In this document: piece after piece, positions 8,628-18,832 of the stretch
Layout: each line of letters starts with the position of its first letter
Position numbering within the stretch: the stretch's first letter is position 1
Origin: an uncultured Gammaproteobacteria bacterium
Lineage (GTDB): Bacteria; Pseudomonadota; Gammaproteobacteria; Arenicellales; JAANXG01
Assembly: GCA_947258975.1 (NCBI GenBank)
Contig: CAMYKK010000037.1
Span: 1-59,524 of the forward strand
DNA length: 59,524 nucleotides
Direction of reading: 5' to 3'
Translations under genes and position numbers: made by a program
The notes under the pieces: generated by a model
Told to the model about the DNA's origin: nothing
Seen by the model: the letters and a program-made list of their open reading frames with translations, nothing else
Database searches by the model: none

Positions 8628-9816
8628 ATTCGTTAGATAAATCGCAAGTCCAAATCGCCGCCTGTTCATCACCGGCGCCCAGATCAACGGACACCAGCAA
8701 CTCCTCGTCAGCCATCGCCGACTGACCGAGCGCTTCGGTATATGTCGGCGCCACTTCACCGCCGGTCACAATGGATTGATTGTTGATGCGGATACTCACT
8801 TTGCTTATATCGAGATTCGATGCTCCTGATCGTCCCACCGCCGCGAGCAGCCGGCCCCAATTGGGATCGCTTGCATAGAAAGCGGTTTTCACCAGCGGGG
8901 AATGAGCAATCGTATAAGCCACTCGCAAACAGTCCGCTTCGGTGGTCCCACCAGTCACCGCGATCTCTACAAATTTTGTGGCCCCTTCCGCATCACGGAC
9001 AATAGCCTGGGCCAAAGTGTTGGCAACCGATGTGAGTGCCTGAGTGAATGCAGGATAATCCGGATGGTCCAGGGTCGTGATCGATGACTGGCGCGCAGCA
9101 CCGGTGGCGAGGAGGACGCAAGCATCGTTGGTGGACGTATCGCCATCTACAGTGATGCGATGAAAGCTTTGCGCAATCACGTGCTCCAGGCAGGTTTGCA
9201 ACACGCTTTGCACCACCGATGCATCCGTAGCGATGTAGGCCAACATCGTCGCCATGTTCGGGCAAATCATTCCCGCGCCCTTCGCTACACCGGTAATAGT
9301 AACGGTCTTCCCTCCCAGGACGGTCTGTACGGAGACACCTTTGGGTACCGTATCGGTAGTCATGATTGCGCGCGCCGCGTGCAGCCAACCGTCGGCCCGT
9401 AACCGTTCACCACATTGACGCACACGCGCTACGATACGATCAACCGGTAAGCGCTCGCCGATTACCCCCGTTGAGAACGGCAGAACCTGCTCCGTCGCCA
9501 CATTGATCTGCTTGGCCACCGCCTGGCAGATCCGTTCCGCATCGTGGTATCCGGCCTCCCCGGTGCCCGCGTTGGCGACACCGCTGTTAACGACCAGCGC
9601 CCGCGGTGATTGAACCTCGAGGTGAACACGGGCCAGCTGTATCGGCGCCGCCACAAACCGATTCCGCGTAAACACAGCGGCAACCCGGGTTTCCGGTATG
9701 CACTCTAGCAGCGCGACATCGTCCCGTTTCGATTGACGAATCGCGGCACACGCTGTCCCCCATCGCACGCCCGACACCGGCAGCAAAGTTTCAGGAGCGC
9801 GTAGTCCGACGGGCAA
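8596..9816 (-). CDS. argJ: bifunctional glutamate N-acetyltransferase / amino-acid acetyltransferase ArgJ
   Basis: Transfers acetyl groups between N-acetylornithine and glutamate in arginine synthesis. 406 residues from a TTG start, which places GAGG nine bases upstream and yields the family's usual beginning (PVGLRAPETLLPVSGVRWG). A GTG 12 codons earlier is possible but would overlap secA. The autoproteolytic site is conserved: KGAGMICPNMATMLAY, with T190 as the new N-terminal nucleophile of the beta chain. It follows secA and precedes the Nudix gene, the usual secA-argJ-mutT order. Confidence 0.95.
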   Translation of the reverse strand: MPVGLRAPETLLPVSGVRWGTACAAIRQSKRDDVALLECIPETRVAAVFTRNRFVAAPIQLARVHLEVQSPRALVVNSGVANAGTGEAGYHDAERICQAVAKQINVATEQVLPFSTGVIGERLPVDRIVARVRQCGERLRADGWLHAARAIMTTDTVPKGVSVQTVLGGKTVTITGVAKGAGMICPNMATMLAYIATDASVVQSVLQTCLEHVIAQSFHRITVDGDTSTNDACVLLATGAARQSSITTLDHPDYPAFTQALTSVANTLAQAIVRDAEGATKFVEIAVTGGTTEADCLRVAYTIAHSPLVKTAFYASDPNWGRLLAAVGRSGASNLDISKVSIRINNQSIVTGGEVAPTYTEALGQSAMADEELLVSVDLGAGDEQAAIWTCDLSNEYVRINAEYRT

Positions 9817-9827
9817 GGTTACAGACC

Positions 9828-12548
9828 TCAGGCGTTGAGGCGGCCGTGACACTGTTTATATTTCTTTCCTGAACCACATGGACAAGGTTCATTACGACCG
9901 ATCTTGCGCCCCTCGCGAACATAGGGTTTAGGCGGGATCTTGACCGCGACATCTGCAGCGTCCCGTGATAGAGCCAAAGGCTCTTCACGCATTTCGGGAT
10001 GAACAAAGTCCATCTGTTGCTGAGTGCGTTGTTGGGCCTCCATTTCTTCGACCTCTCCTTCAGTACGAATTTGTATCTTGGACAAGATGGTGATCACATC
10101 GTGCTTCACTCGGCCCAACAGGTCCTGAAACATCTCAAACGCTTCACGTTTGAATTCTTGCTTGGGGTTTTTTTGCGCATAACCACGCAATCCGATTCCC
10201 TGCCGCAGATGATCCATCGATGCGAGATGCTCTTTCCATTGCGAGTCCAGCACTTGCAACATGACTGCCTTTTCCAAGTGACGCACAACCGGTTCTCCAA
10301 CCTCCTGAGTTTTAGCCGCATAGGCGTCGGTAATCGCGGTTTTGATTCGCTCGCGCAACGTCTCTTCATGCAATTCCGGATCATCCTCCAGCCACTGTTT
10401 GATGGCTAGGTCAATTCCAAGCTCGCCTTCCAGATCACGCTCCAGGCCATCAATGTCCCATTGCTCCTCGAGGCTCTGCGGCGGAACGCTGCGGTTTATG
10501 ACACTGGTTATGACGTCACCGCGCATCACCTCAATGCTCTCGGAAATATCCTCGATATCCATGAGCCGATTTCGCTCTTCGTAAACAATTTTGCGCTGTT
10601 CGTTCGCCACATCGTCGTATTCGAGCAGCTGTTTGCGGATGTCGAAATTTCGACCCTCGACCTTGCGCTGTGCGTTTTCGATGGCACGGGTTACCCAGGG
10701 ATGTTCGATGGCTTCGCCTTCCTCCATGCCGAGTTTCTGCATTAGTCCGGACACCCGCTCGGAACCGAATATGCGCATTAAATTGTCTTCTAGCGACAAA
10801 TAAAATCGCGACGAGCCGGGATCACCCTGCCGGCCGGAGCGGCCGCGTAGCTGATTATCGATACGCCGTGACTCATGCCGCTCAGTGCCAACGACATGCA
10901 GGCCACCCGCAGCAACGACCTGTTCGTGGCGTATCTTCCACGCATCGCGAGCCTGCGGTTTCGCGTCCTGATCCTCGCCCAATTCCTTGAGCTCCATTTC
11001 CAGGTTGCCTCCCAATACGATATCCGTACCGCGACCCGCCATATTGGTGGCGATGGTGATCGCACCGGGGCTTCCGGCCTGGGCGATAATTTGCGCCTCT
11101 TTCTCATGGTGTTTGGCGTTTAATACTTGGTGCTCCAGTTTTTCGTCAGTCAGCAGGCTGGATAACACTTCGGACGCCTCGATCGACGCGGTGCCCAACA
11201 GCACAGGTTGACCACGTTCATGAGATTCGCGGACACCGCCGACAATTGCGGTGAACTTCTCTTTTATGGTTCGATATACGAGGTCCGAATGATCGTTGCG
11301 GACCATGTCCTGGTCGGTGGGAATCACTACGACTTCCAGCCCATAGATCTGCTGAAATTCAGCGGCTTCCGTATCGGCGGTACCGGTCATCCCAGCGAGC
11401 TTGCCGTAAATGCGAAAATAGTTTTGAAACGTTATCGACGCAAGCGTCTGATTTTCTTGTTGCACCTTAGCGCCTTCTTTGGCTTCCACCGCCTGGTGCA
11501 AACCCTCGGACCAACGCCGACCGGGCATCATACGGCCGGTAAATTCATCAATAATGATCACCTGATCGTCGCGAACGATATAATCGACATCTCTTTGGAA
11601 AAGTGTGTGCGCGCGCAAGGCGGCGTTCAAATGATGCAGTAAAGAGATATTCGTTACGTCATAAAGACTGCTATCCTCCGATAACAACCCGACCTCGGTT
11701 AGCAAACGTTCTGATGTTTCATGACCCTGTTCGGTGAGAAATACCTGCTTATTCTTCTCATCCACACTGTAATCGCCGGGCCCCTCTTCCACCTCCTGCC
11801 GGGTCAACCGGGGGATGATCTTGTTCATCTTCCCGTATAGATCCGTACTTTCCTCCGCAGGACCCGATATGATCAGTGGCGTACGTGCTTCATCGATGAG
11901 GATGGAGTCGACTTCGTCGACAATGGCGTAGTGCAATCCTCGCTGCGCCCGATCCTCGGCTGAGAACGCCATGTTGTCGCGAAGGTAGTCGAATCCGAAT
12001 TCGTTATTGGTGCCATATACTATATCCGCCGTGTACGCATCGCGTTTGGCGATTGGATCCTGGCCGGTCGTGATCACACCCACCGTTAGTCCCAGAAACT
12101 TGTATATCTCGCCCATCCATTCGGCGTCGCGGCGCGCCAGATAATCGTTGACCGTCACGATATGCACAGATTGCCCGGCCAGGCTGTTCAAGTAAGCCGG
12201 TAGCGTCGCTACGAGGGTTTTACCTTCGCCGGTGCGCATCTCGGCGATCTTACCCTCATGCAGTACGATACCGCCGATAATCTGCACATCGAAGTGCCGC
12301 ATCTCCAAGGTGCGCTTAGCGGCCTCCCGCACCACGGCGAAGGCTTCCGGTAACAAATCCTCCACCGTTTGTCCTTGTTCAATACGTTCACGAAACTCGG
12401 CCGTCTTCGCGGCCAAATCACTGTCCGAAAGTGCGCTCACCGAGGGTTCCAGCGCATTGACGTCACTGACGGTCTTCGACATCTGTCGGATCAATCTTTC
12501 ATTTCGAGTACCAAAGACCTTTTGCAATAACGATCCGATCATTCCCAA
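9828..12548 (-). CDS. secA: preprotein translocase ATPase SecA
   Basis: Cytoplasmic motor that drives unfolded preproteins through SecYEG. 906 residues, normal for the family. Walker A is MRTGEGKT (104-111), followed by [15 protein letters not shown] around 215, the preprotein cross-linking domain, the second ATPase half ([14 protein letters not shown]) and a C-terminal zinc/SecB-binding tail, [13 protein letters not shown], with C889, C891, C900 and H901. It starts at the ATG at 12548 ([13 protein letters not shown]). Upstream lies a copy of the dispersed element, which therefore sits in the secA promoter region. argJ is immediately downstream. Confidence 0.98.
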   Translation of the reverse strand: MGMIGSLLQKVFGTRNERLIRQMSKTVSDVNALEPSVSALSDSDLAAKTAEFRERIEQGQTVEDLLPEAFAVVREAAKRTLEMRHFDVQIIGGIVLHEGKIAEMRTGEGKTLVATLPAYLNSLAGQSVHIVTVNDYLARRDAEWMGEIYKFLGLTVGVITTGQDPIAKRDAYTADIVYGTNNEFGFDYLRDNMAFSAEDRAQRGLHYAIVDEVDSILIDEARTPLIISGPAEESTDLYGKMNKIIPRLTRQEVEEGPGDYSVDEKNKQVFLTEQGHETSERLLTEVGLLSEDSSLYDVTNISLLHHLNAALRAHTLFQRDVDYIVRDDQVIIIDEFTGRMMPGRRWSEGLHQAVEAKEGAKVQQENQTLASITFQNYFRIYGKLAGMTGTADTEAAEFQQIYGLEVVVIPTDQDMVRNDHSDLVYRTIKEKFTAIVGGVRESHERGQPVLLGTASIEASEVLSSLLTDEKLEHQVLNAKHHEKEAQIIAQAGSPGAITIATNMAGRGTDIVLGGNLEMELKELGEDQDAKPQARDAWKIRHEQVVAAGGLHVVGTERHESRRIDNQLRGRSGRQGDPGSSRFYLSLEDNLMRIFGSERVSGLMQKLGMEEGEAIEHPWVTRAIENAQRKVEGRNFDIRKQLLEYDDVANEQRKIVYEERNRLMDIEDISESIEVMRGDVITSVINRSVPPQSLEEQWDIDGLERDLEGELGIDLAIKQWLEDDPELHEETLRERIKTAITDAYAAKTQEVGEPVVRHLEKAVMLQVLDSQWKEHLASMDHLRQGIGLRGYAQKNPKQEFKREAFEMFQDLLGRVKHDVITILSKIQIRTEGEVEEMEAQQRTQQQMDFVHPEMREEPLALSRDAADVAVKIPPKPYVREGRKIGRNEPCPCGSGKKYKQCHGRLNA

Positions 12549-12580
12549 TCCTTACCTCGCTCTAAACATACGTGGCAATC

Positions 12581-12862
12581 TAACCGCAATACGGCACCAA
12601 GGATCCCAAGATGCTGGCGCAGGGACCTGTGCTGCTCGTAGTCGCAGTGTCGGGCGGCTGGAGGCCGCGCTGGAGCAAAAAGCATACCGCTGCTAGCTAT
12701 GCGTTGAATGAAGCCCAAGTCCAGGCATTCGAGACCAAGCCAGCGCCGGATAGGCGCCAATTCCGCCACGATGTGTTACACAAAATCTTAATCGAATTAC
12801 CGATGCGAAACACTAATGTTAGCTCCTCTTTTCGCCGCCTTGGTGCAGTATGCGGGCTAAAA
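12581..12862 (+). repeat. dispersed palindromic element, copy B (near complete, with terminal inverted repeats)
   Basis: The left end TAACCGCAATACGGCACCAA (12581-12600) and the reverse complement of the right end (TTAGCCCGCATACTGCACC, at about 12844-12862) form imperfect terminal inverted repeats. Inside are the CTGTGCTGCTCGTAGTCGCA segment (12627-12646), the block GCCGCGCTGGAGCAAAA (12664-12680) and a weak palindrome CATA..TATG. The right half shares AATTACCGATGCGAAACAC and GTTAGCTCCTCTTTTCGC with copy C. About 280 bp, no coding capacity, no clear target duplication. It lies between secA and the M23 gene. Confidence 0.8.
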
Positions 12863-12884
12863 GGGTTAGTATGAAGGGTAACGC

Positions 12885-12906
12885 ATCCAATGAAAACTCA
12901 TTGGAT
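12885..12906. repeat. perfect 9-bp inverted repeat downstream of the M23 gene
   Basis: ATCCAATGA and TCATTGGAT pair perfectly around an AAAC loop. It lies 34 bases beyond the stop of the M23 endopeptidase gene and next to element copy B. No T-rich tract follows on either strand, so it is not a standard intrinsic terminator; it may be an RNA 3'-end structure or an operator. Confidence 0.5.
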
Positions 12907-12939
12907 CTTCGAATTGAATCAATGACGCTGCCGGGGAAT

Positions 12940-13896
12940 TTATGAACGCGAGCGGGAAGCTTTCAGATAGCGCCGTGGATTCACCGTCTGGCCGTTTATC
13001 AAGACCTCGAAATGCAGGTGAGGTCCGGTGGAGCGGCCGCTGTTGCCCACGACCGCCACCACCTGTTCTTTCGCGACGCGATCTCCGACCTCCACCACGG
13101 TTGCCAGGGCGTGGGCATATCGGGTCGTGTATCCGTTGCCATGATTTAGCTCAACCATCAACCCGTAGCCGACCTCGATCCCGGCGTGGGTGACAATGCC
13201 AGAGGCCACGGCCTTGATGGAACTTCCGGCCTTGCCGGCGATATCGACGCCGCCGTGAAAGTCACGACGGCCACTAAAAGGATCGGTGCGGTAGCCGTAC
13301 CGCGACGACAACCAGCCCCCGTCCACCGGCCAACCCCGGGGAAACTGCCGCTTGTGTAATGTGCGGTCCATCATCAAGGATTGCAGAATATTCAGCTCCT
13401 CGTGCTGTTCCTGCAAGCGCTTGTCCAGACGGTCAAGGGCATGGATAAGATCGGTTTGCGATTGATTTTGAACCGCGATGGGTGACTCCGGCCCCCCCAA
13501 CGCCGGCTCTTCATTAAAACTGAATTCAGTTGGATCTAGGCCCGCCATTTCCGTCAACCGCTGTCCTAGGGCGTTGATCCGCGACACCTGCGCCTGAAGC
13601 CGGCCAAGATTCCGTCCCAACGCGTCGAGATGGTTGCCTACTTCAGATCGTGCCTTGGCGACGTGTGTTCTTTGCTCCTGAATCCCTTCCTCTATCAACC
13701 CTGCATAGTATTTATAGTCCGGCATTTGACTCGGCGTGCCTGCAACTTGGTGGCTGGTTTTGACATAGTAGCCGGCGATGGCGGATACAAGAGGCAGTAG
13801 GAAAAATACCGTTATCATCAGCGCTGTCACTTTGCGGCGCGTGAGGCTGGTGCTGCGACGTTTACCCGTACCACTGGGAACGATGATTATACGCAT
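12940..13896 (-). CDS. membrane-anchored M23 (LytM-type) murein endopeptidase
   Basis: 318 residues: a basic N-terminus, one membrane helix (about 24-45), a periplasmic coiled-coil-like region (about 75-175) and a C-terminal Peptidase_M23 domain (about 200-310). Zinc-ligand motifs are visible: RDFHGGVDIAG (HxxxD) and GPHLHFEV (HxH, H293 and H295), consistent with an active metallopeptidase cutting peptidoglycan cross-links. Proteins of this type commonly sit next to secA and the dcw cluster. It diverges from the dciA gene across 41 bases, so the promoters are back to back. The exact cleavage specificity is unknown. Confidence 0.9.
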   Translation of the reverse strand: MRIIIVPSGTGKRRSTSLTRRKVTALMITVFFLLPLVSAIAGYYVKTSHQVAGTPSQMPDYKYYAGLIEEGIQEQRTHVAKARSEVGNHLDALGRNLGRLQAQVSRINALGQRLTEMAGLDPTEFSFNEEPALGGPESPIAVQNQSQTDLIHALDRLDKRLQEQHEELNILQSLMMDRTLHKRQFPRGWPVDGGWLSSRYGYRTDPFSGRRDFHGGVDIAGKAGSSIKAVASGIVTHAGIEVGYGLMVELNHGNGYTTRYAHALATVVEVGDRVAKEQVVAVVGNSGRSTGPHLHFEVLINGQTVNPRRYLKASRSRS

Positions 13897-13937
13897 AGGT
13901 TGACGTGACCGTTTATCTATATAATCAGTGATTCACT

Positions 13938-14393
13938 ATGTCTTCAACAACAAAAACCAAGACCTTTCAGTCCGTCGCGGCTTTGCTCGAAACCCGTCAT
14001 GCCGCGGGCGTCTCATTATCGAGCCTCATACGGCAACTCAACAAGATCCAAGATATCTGGGCCACCGTCGTGTCCGCGGAATTGGCGGAACACAGCCGGC
14101 CTACATTCTATGCGAACGGCCGGCTAACCATATCCGCTGACTCGCCGGTATGGGCCAACAGCGTCCGGCATAATCAAACTTCCCTCGTCCGGCTGCTCCG
14201 TCAGCATGGATTACCCGCAGTCACAGCGCTTCAGATTCGTGTACTGCCCGCGGATCAGCAAAGGCGGCGCGTTCCGGTGCGCCGCATGGATCCGTCATCC
14301 GGCACGCAACAGTTGCTACAAAGTGCCGCCGCGGGAATCCAAGACGTAGATCTTAGAACCGCCTTAATAAAGCTTAGCAAAATACGCGGCTAA
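13938..14393 (+). CDS. dciA: DciA-type (DUF721) replicative helicase loader
   Basis: 151 residues with the DUF721 pattern (LNKIQDIWATVVSAELAEHS, then LTISADSPVWANSVRHNQ). DciA is the ancestral bacterial protein that interacts with DnaB and helps load it at origins; lineages that use DnaC or DnaI lack it. Its location between lpxC and the M23/secA genes is common in gammaproteobacteria. The start is the ATG at 13938. There is no clear Shine-Dalgarno, and a perfect TATAAT ends only 12 bases upstream (13920-13925), so the mRNA may have a very short leader. A TTGACG lies 14 bases before it, too close for a standard -35. Confidence 0.85.
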   Translation: MSSTTKTKTFQSVAALLETRHAAGVSLSSLIRQLNKIQDIWATVVSAELAEHSRPTFYANGRLTISADSPVWANSVRHNQTSLVRLLRQHGLPAVTALQIRVLPADQQRRRVPVRRMDPSSGTQQLLQSAAAGIQDVDLRTALIKLSKIRG

Positions 14394-14499
14394 AGGTCCG
14401 CACCAAAGCCAACAGATCCATCATCCTAAAAACGCTCTCTTGACAACACATGTCCACGGCCGACTTGCTTGTTAACGTGGCACCCGCCAATAGTGTGGT

Positions 14500-15414
14500 T
14501 TATGTCGTCGCGGGCACGGTATGCACAAACGCGATTGGCGCTATTTCAGGATCATCAAAGGAGACCAACTCCCAGGCAGAAGTGTCATGGACCAAAGTTC
14601 GAAGCAACTGATTATTTAATGCGTGTCCGGATTTATACGCGCTGAATGCGCCAATTAAAGGATGGCCAAGCAGATATAAATCGCCAATCGCATCTAGAAT
14701 CTTATGCTTGACGAACTCGTCCTCGTAGCGCAAGCCATCATCATTCAAGATATGATATGAATCCATCACGATGGCATTATCCAGGCTGCCTCCACGGGCC
14801 AACCCCGCATCGCGCAAAGCTTCTAGATCCTGCATAAACCCAAATGTGCGCGCCCGGCTTACTTCCTTCACAAAGGAAGTCGTAGAAAAATCAACGCTCG
14901 CTCGTTGGGTAATATTGTTGAAAATCGGGTGATCGAAATCAATGGCGAACGAGACTTTGAAGCCATCCAAGGGATCGAAGCGAACCCATTTGTCCCCTTC
15001 TTCAATCTCCACCTTCTTGGTAATGCGCATGAACTGTTTCGGCACTTCTTGTTCGTCTATGCCCGCTGACTGAATCAAGAATACGAACGGCCCGGCACTT
15101 CCATCCATGATCGGAACTTCACCAGCAGTAAGATCGACATAGGCATTGTCTACGCCGAGACCGGCGAACGCTGACATAAGATGTTCAACGGTGGAGATCT
15201 TGACGCCCTCATTCTCGAGGGTGGTGGATAACCGGGTATCACCAACGTACTCGGAACGCGCGGGAACTTCCACCGGCGGATCCAAGTCGACTCGTCTGAA
15301 TACGATACCGGTGCCTGGCGCCGCTGGCCTTAGCGTCAAATAGACTTTGTCCCCTGTGTGTAACCCGACTCCGGTCGCCCGGATAACGTTTTTCAGCGTG
15401 CGTTGTTTGATCAT
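14500..15414 (-). CDS. lpxC: UDP-3-O-acyl-N-acetylglucosamine deacetylase LpxC
   Basis: Zinc amidase for the first committed step of lipid A synthesis. 304 residues, matching the family. The catalytic and metal residues are all present: E78 and H79 in [11 protein letters not shown]237 and D241 in [10 protein letters not shown], and H264 in SGHALNN. The start is the ATG at 15414 ([19 protein letters not shown]); the open frame extends 26 codons upstream without support. It is the last gene of the dcw run, 124 bases after ftsZ, and converges with dciA. Confidence 0.97.
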   Translation of the reverse strand: MIKQRTLKNVIRATGVGLHTGDKVYLTLRPAAPGTGIVFRRVDLDPPVEVPARSEYVGDTRLSTTLENEGVKISTVEHLMSAFAGLGVDNAYVDLTAGEVPIMDGSAGPFVFLIQSAGIDEQEVPKQFMRITKKVEIEEGDKWVRFDPLDGFKVSFAIDFDHPIFNNITQRASVDFSTTSFVKEVSRARTFGFMQDLEALRDAGLARGGSLDNAIVMDSYHILNDDGLRYEDEFVKHKILDAIGDLYLLGHPLIGAFSAYKSGHALNNQLLRTLVHDTSAWELVSFDDPEIAPIAFVHTVPATT

Positions 15415-15538
15415 TGGATTATTCTTGAGCCTTTTGTTATACGACACGCGGCCGTCTACGGGCGTGGCGAGGCCCTCCCCGAAGCGGCGCATCGTACACG
15501 ATTCTTGTGGATTTGTGTAGTCATAGCGGTGCCTGCTC

Positions 15539-16678
15539 TTAATCCGCCTGACGCCTCAAAAACGCTGGGATATCCAGGTAATCCATGTTCTTTTCATCCG
15601 GCATCGCCGGCAAATCCCGGTCCTCGCGGCGATTCCGGATCACCGTGGGGGCCTCGTAATCCTCGTAATTGACCGCCTTTTGGACAGAATGTACCACCCG
15701 GCAGGGTTGCACCTCTGCTTTCGCCTCGCCGATACCCGTGGCCACCATGGTGACCCGCAGATCCCCCTGCATCTCCGGCTCCAACACGGTGCCGATCACC
15801 ACCGTGGCATCATCGGCGGCGAATTCCCGCACCACATTGCCGACTTCCTCGAACTCGCCGATGGACATATCCATCCCAGCCGTGACATTGATCAGGATCC
15901 CACGAGCACCGGAAATACGCGTGTCCTCGAGCAACGGGCTGGATACCGCCGAGCGTGCCGCATCGGCAGCACGCTCAATGCCAGTGGCCGTCGCCGAGCC
16001 CATCATCGCCATGCCCATCTCAGCCATAACGGTGCGAACATCGGCGAAATCCACATTGATGAGGCCGGGACGAGTAATGAGTTCCGATATGCCTTGCACC
16101 GCATTGCGCAGTACCTCATTGGCCTTTGCGAACGCCTCGAGCAACGTCGCCTGTTTACCCATCACGTCCAAAACCCGTTCGTTGGGAATGGTTATCAGCG
16201 AGTCCACGTACTCGGATAGTTCGTCGATACCCGTGGCTGCCACCGACATCCTCTTACCACCCTCGAATGGAAATGGTTTGGTGATCACGGCAACCGTCAA
16301 CGCCCCTTGCTCACGCGCGATCTGCGCCACGATGGGTGCGGCGCCGGTGCCCGTGCCGCCGCCCATACCAGCAGTGATGAATACCATGTCCGCTCCTTGA
16401 ATTGCCTCAGCGATGCGGTCACGATCCTCCATCGCCGCCTGTCGCCCGATTTCCGGATTGGCACCAGCACCAAGCCCTTTCGTAAGATTGGCGCCAAGCT
16501 GCAGAATGGTGTCGGCATTGGTGCGATTGAGAGACTGCACATCGGTGTTGGCGTTAATGAACTCCACACCCTCTATGCTGGCGGAGACCATATGATCCAC
16601 GGCATTACCGCCTCCACCACCAATTCCGACTACCTTTATTACCGCCTGTTGATCAACTGTATCTATTAGTTCAAACAT
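15539..16678 (-). CDS. ftsZ: cell division GTPase FtsZ
   Basis: Tubulin homologue that forms the Z-ring. 379 residues. The tubulin signature GMGGGTGTG is at residues 104-112, the T1 loop is [13 protein letters not shown] (18-30), and the T7 synergy loop NVDFADVR is present. The conserved C-terminal peptide [14 protein letters not shown] (366-379), which binds FtsA and ZipA, is intact after an acidic/basic linker. The start ATG has GGGAG eight bases upstream. It follows ftsA by 88 bases; that gap may hold its own promoter. Confidence 0.99.
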   Translation of the reverse strand: MFELIDTVDQQAVIKVVGIGGGGGNAVDHMVSASIEGVEFINANTDVQSLNRTNADTILQLGANLTKGLGAGANPEIGRQAAMEDRDRIAEAIQGADMVFITAGMGGGTGTGAAPIVAQIAREQGALTVAVITKPFPFEGGKRMSVAATGIDELSEYVDSLITIPNERVLDVMGKQATLLEAFAKANEVLRNAVQGISELITRPGLINVDFADVRTVMAEMGMAMMGSATATGIERAADAARSAVSSPLLEDTRISGARGILINVTAGMDMSIGEFEEVGNVVREFAADDATVVIGTVLEPEMQGDLRVTMVATGIGEAKAEVQPCRVVHSVQKAVNYEDYEAPTVIRNRREDRDLPAMPDEKNMDYLDIPAFLRRQAD

Positions 16679-16710
16679 ATGAGTACTCCCATGCCTGCGA
16701 AATTCTGGTT

Positions 16711-16741
16711 ATATTAGGACTTCCATCTCGCCATCTGTGAA
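16711..16741 (-). promoter_or_regulatory. possible sigma-70 promoter of ftsZ
   Basis: In the ftsA-ftsZ gap, TTCACA (16741-16736, minus strand) and TAATAT (16716-16711) could act as -35 and -10, but the spacer of 19 bases is long. ftsZ often has extra promoters in dcw clusters, which is the main reason to list it. Confidence 0.3.
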
Positions 16742-16766
16742 TTGTGCTTGCGTCGCATCGACCCTT

Positions 16767-18002
16767 CTAAAAACTCCCTTGAAACCAACCCTTCATGCGT
16801 TCGAATACCGCCTTGAACCCAGACCGGCGTGGTCCTTCGTCGAGCTTCGGGCCCTTGTGACGATTTCCGAATTGAATCAGCCCGACGCCAGTGGAATAAA
16901 TCGGGTTCTTGACCACTTCATTCAGCCCACCGATATATTTCGGCATACCAAGCCGCACCGGTACGTGAAAAACCTCCTCGGCGAGCTCGATCATGCCGTC
17001 CATCTTGGAACTGCCGCCTGTCAGGACGACCCCGGAACCAATCAGCTCTTCAAAACCGCTGCGGCGCAGCTCCCCACGCACCAACTCATACAATTCCTCA
17101 ATGCGAGGCTCGATGACCTCCGCCAGTGTTTGCCGAGATAACTTACGTGGCGGCCGATCGCCCACGCTGGGGGCTTCAATACTTTCGTCACTACCGGCCA
17201 ACTGAGTCAAAGCTGAACCGTACTTCTTCTTGATCTCCTCGGCAGACTGGGTTGGCGTGCGCAGTGCCACGGCGATGTCATTAGTCACTTGATCGCCGGC
17301 GATGGGGATGACCGCGGTGTGCCGGATCGCGCCTTCGGTGAAGATGGCGATGTCGGTGGTCCCACCCCCAATGTCTACCAGGCACACACCCAGGTCTTTC
17401 TCGTCCTCGGTGACCGTCGCCTGACTCGAAGCCAATTGTTCGAGAATAATATCGTCTACTTCCAGGCCGCAGCGACGTATACACTTGATAATGTTCTGCG
17501 CGGCGCTCACCGCTCCGGTAATGATGTGGACCTTGGCTTCCAAACGTACGCCGCTCATGCCAATGGGTTCGCGGATTCCTTCCTGCCCGTCGATGATGAA
17601 CTCTTGTGGCAGAATGTGCAGAACCTTCTGGTCGTTGGGAATCGCCAGCGCGCGCGCCGCTTCGATTACGCGCTCAACGTCTTGACCAGCCACTTCCTTA
17701 TCGCGTATTGCCACCACACCGTGGGAATTGAAACTACTGATATGGGCTCCTGCAATCCCGGCGTAAACGGAGTAGATTTGACATCCGGCCATCAACTCCG
17801 CCTCTTCCACCGCCCGTTGAATGGACTGCACCGTGGACTCGATGTTTGCGACTACCCCTTTGCGCATACCACGCGCCGGATGATGACCGACGCCTATTAT
17901 TTCTATTTCTCCTGCAGGATCGACCTCGCCGACAATCGTTAATACTTTCGACGTTCCAATATCGAGCCCAACGATAAAATGATCATCGTTTTTCTTGGTC
18001 AT
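16767..18002 (-). CDS. ftsA: cell division protein FtsA
   Basis: Actin-like ATPase that tethers FtsZ to the membrane. 411 residues. It shows the early GLDIGTSKV phosphate-1 stretch (about 13-21), CLVDIGGGTTDIAIF (phosphate-2), the adenosine motif VVLTGGSSKMDGM and the C-terminal amphipathic helix ending in MKGWFQGSF. The start ATG overlaps the ftsQ stop codon (ATGA), so translation is coupled. The 1C subdomain region (about 85-165) is intact. Confidence 0.98.
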   Translation of the reverse strand: MTKKNDDHFIVGLDIGTSKVLTIVGEVDPAGEIEIIGVGHHPARGMRKGVVANIESTVQSIQRAVEEAELMAGCQIYSVYAGIAGAHISSFNSHGVVAIRDKEVAGQDVERVIEAARALAIPNDQKVLHILPQEFIIDGQEGIREPIGMSGVRLEAKVHIITGAVSAAQNIIKCIRRCGLEVDDIILEQLASSQATVTEDEKDLGVCLVDIGGGTTDIAIFTEGAIRHTAVIPIAGDQVTNDIAVALRTPTQSAEEIKKKYGSALTQLAGSDESIEAPSVGDRPPRKLSRQTLAEVIEPRIEELYELVRGELRRSGFEELIGSGVVLTGGSSKMDGMIELAEEVFHVPVRLGMPKYIGGLNEVVKNPIYSTGVGLIQFGNRHKGPKLDEGPRRSGFKAVFERMKGWFQGSF

Positions 18003-18832
18003 GTTTTTATGTCCGGGTCTGAATTGTTATTTGATTCCGGTACGGAACGCCTCGCTACCGCAAGCCCATTGGGATACCGCAAGTCAACCCTGGCCATGGC
18101 GTCAACCTGAGCATATAAAGAAGTACGGTACGAGTAGATAAAGCGTTGCAGCCGAGATTCAACTTGCCGAGTGCCGAGCAATACCTCGAATTCGAAAACC
18201 CCGCTCGAAAACGAATCGTTCATTGCCGTGGCCGCTGACGACAACGTCAATATCCACGCATGGCGCTGTGTCAACCTGGCGCCTTTAATCTTAAGGCCAG
18301 ACTCCGCAAGAATGGATTGCCAACGCCGACAACGAGTCAGCATCTCGCGAGACACTTGTGGCGGTCCATCGAGGTGCACTAAATCTTTCAGGTCTGACGA
18401 CGCCGTCAAGGTAATCACCTCGCCATCGGTGTTCAACCAGTTACCGCGACCCCACCGCGCCACCGGCTGTTGTTCGCGAACCTGTACGTGAATGCTGCCC
18501 GGCCACACTCTCCTTACCGTCGCTGCATACACCCAATCCACGGCGAGGACCGCCCGCTCTACGTGTTCCAAGTCCACGGCAAAGTAGTTTCCCTCCATGG
18601 CAACCAATACCTTGTTCCGCAGCTCTTGCGGATCAATATGCACGAATGTTCCTTCAAGACGCACTTGGTCCAATTGAAACGCACTCGGCAAAAACAATCG
18701 ATCCGCCACCACTGCCACGAGCGCGGACACCATCAATAGGGTTGCAGTCACCAACAGCGTGGAGCGCCGAAACCGAATACGCCGCATGGTCCTCCGTTCA
18801 CGTTCCCGCTGCGCCAAAGCCCGCTGTGTCAT
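17999..18832 (-). CDS. ftsQ: cell division protein FtsQ
   Basis: Bitopic membrane protein of the divisome. 277 residues: an Arg-rich cytoplasmic N-terminus, one membrane helix (about 25-47), a POTRA domain (FQLDQVRLEGTFVHIDPQEL, about 52-120) and the beta domain. Both ends overlap their neighbours by four bases: ATGA with ddl upstream and with ftsA downstream. The length and architecture fit the family. Confidence 0.95.
   Translation of the reverse strand: MTQRALAQRERERRTMRRIRFRRSTLLVTATLLMVSALVAVVADRLFLPSAFQLDQVRLEGTFVHIDPQELRNKVLVAMEGNYFAVDLEHVERAVLAVDWVYAATVRRVWPGSIHVQVREQQPVARWGRGNWLNTDGEVITLTASSDLKDLVHLDGPPQVSREMLTRCRRWQSILAESGLKIKGARLTQRHAWILTLSSAATAMNDSFSSGVFEFEVLLGTRQVESRLQRFIYSYRTSLYAQVDAMARVDLRYPNGLAVARRSVPESNNNSDPDIKT

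Noticed and set aside
12539-12769. Minus-strand ORFs in the repeat copies (7445-7681, 12539-12769, 47126-47542) that share peptide patterns.
   Set aside because: The similarity is explained by the shared DNA element. The frames are not conserved across copies and differ in start and end.
12581-12862. Clear target-site duplication for the dispersed element.
   Set aside because: Both flanks of copy B show CTAA/TAA-like bases, but these can belong to the inverted ends, so no duplication can be claimed.
17289-17942. Long plus-strand open frame opposite ftsA (217 codons); similar ones lie opposite ftsZ, murE and ftsI.
   Set aside because: The opposite strand encodes unmistakable, full-length essential proteins. 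The antisense frames lack family features and are expected in G+C-rich genes.
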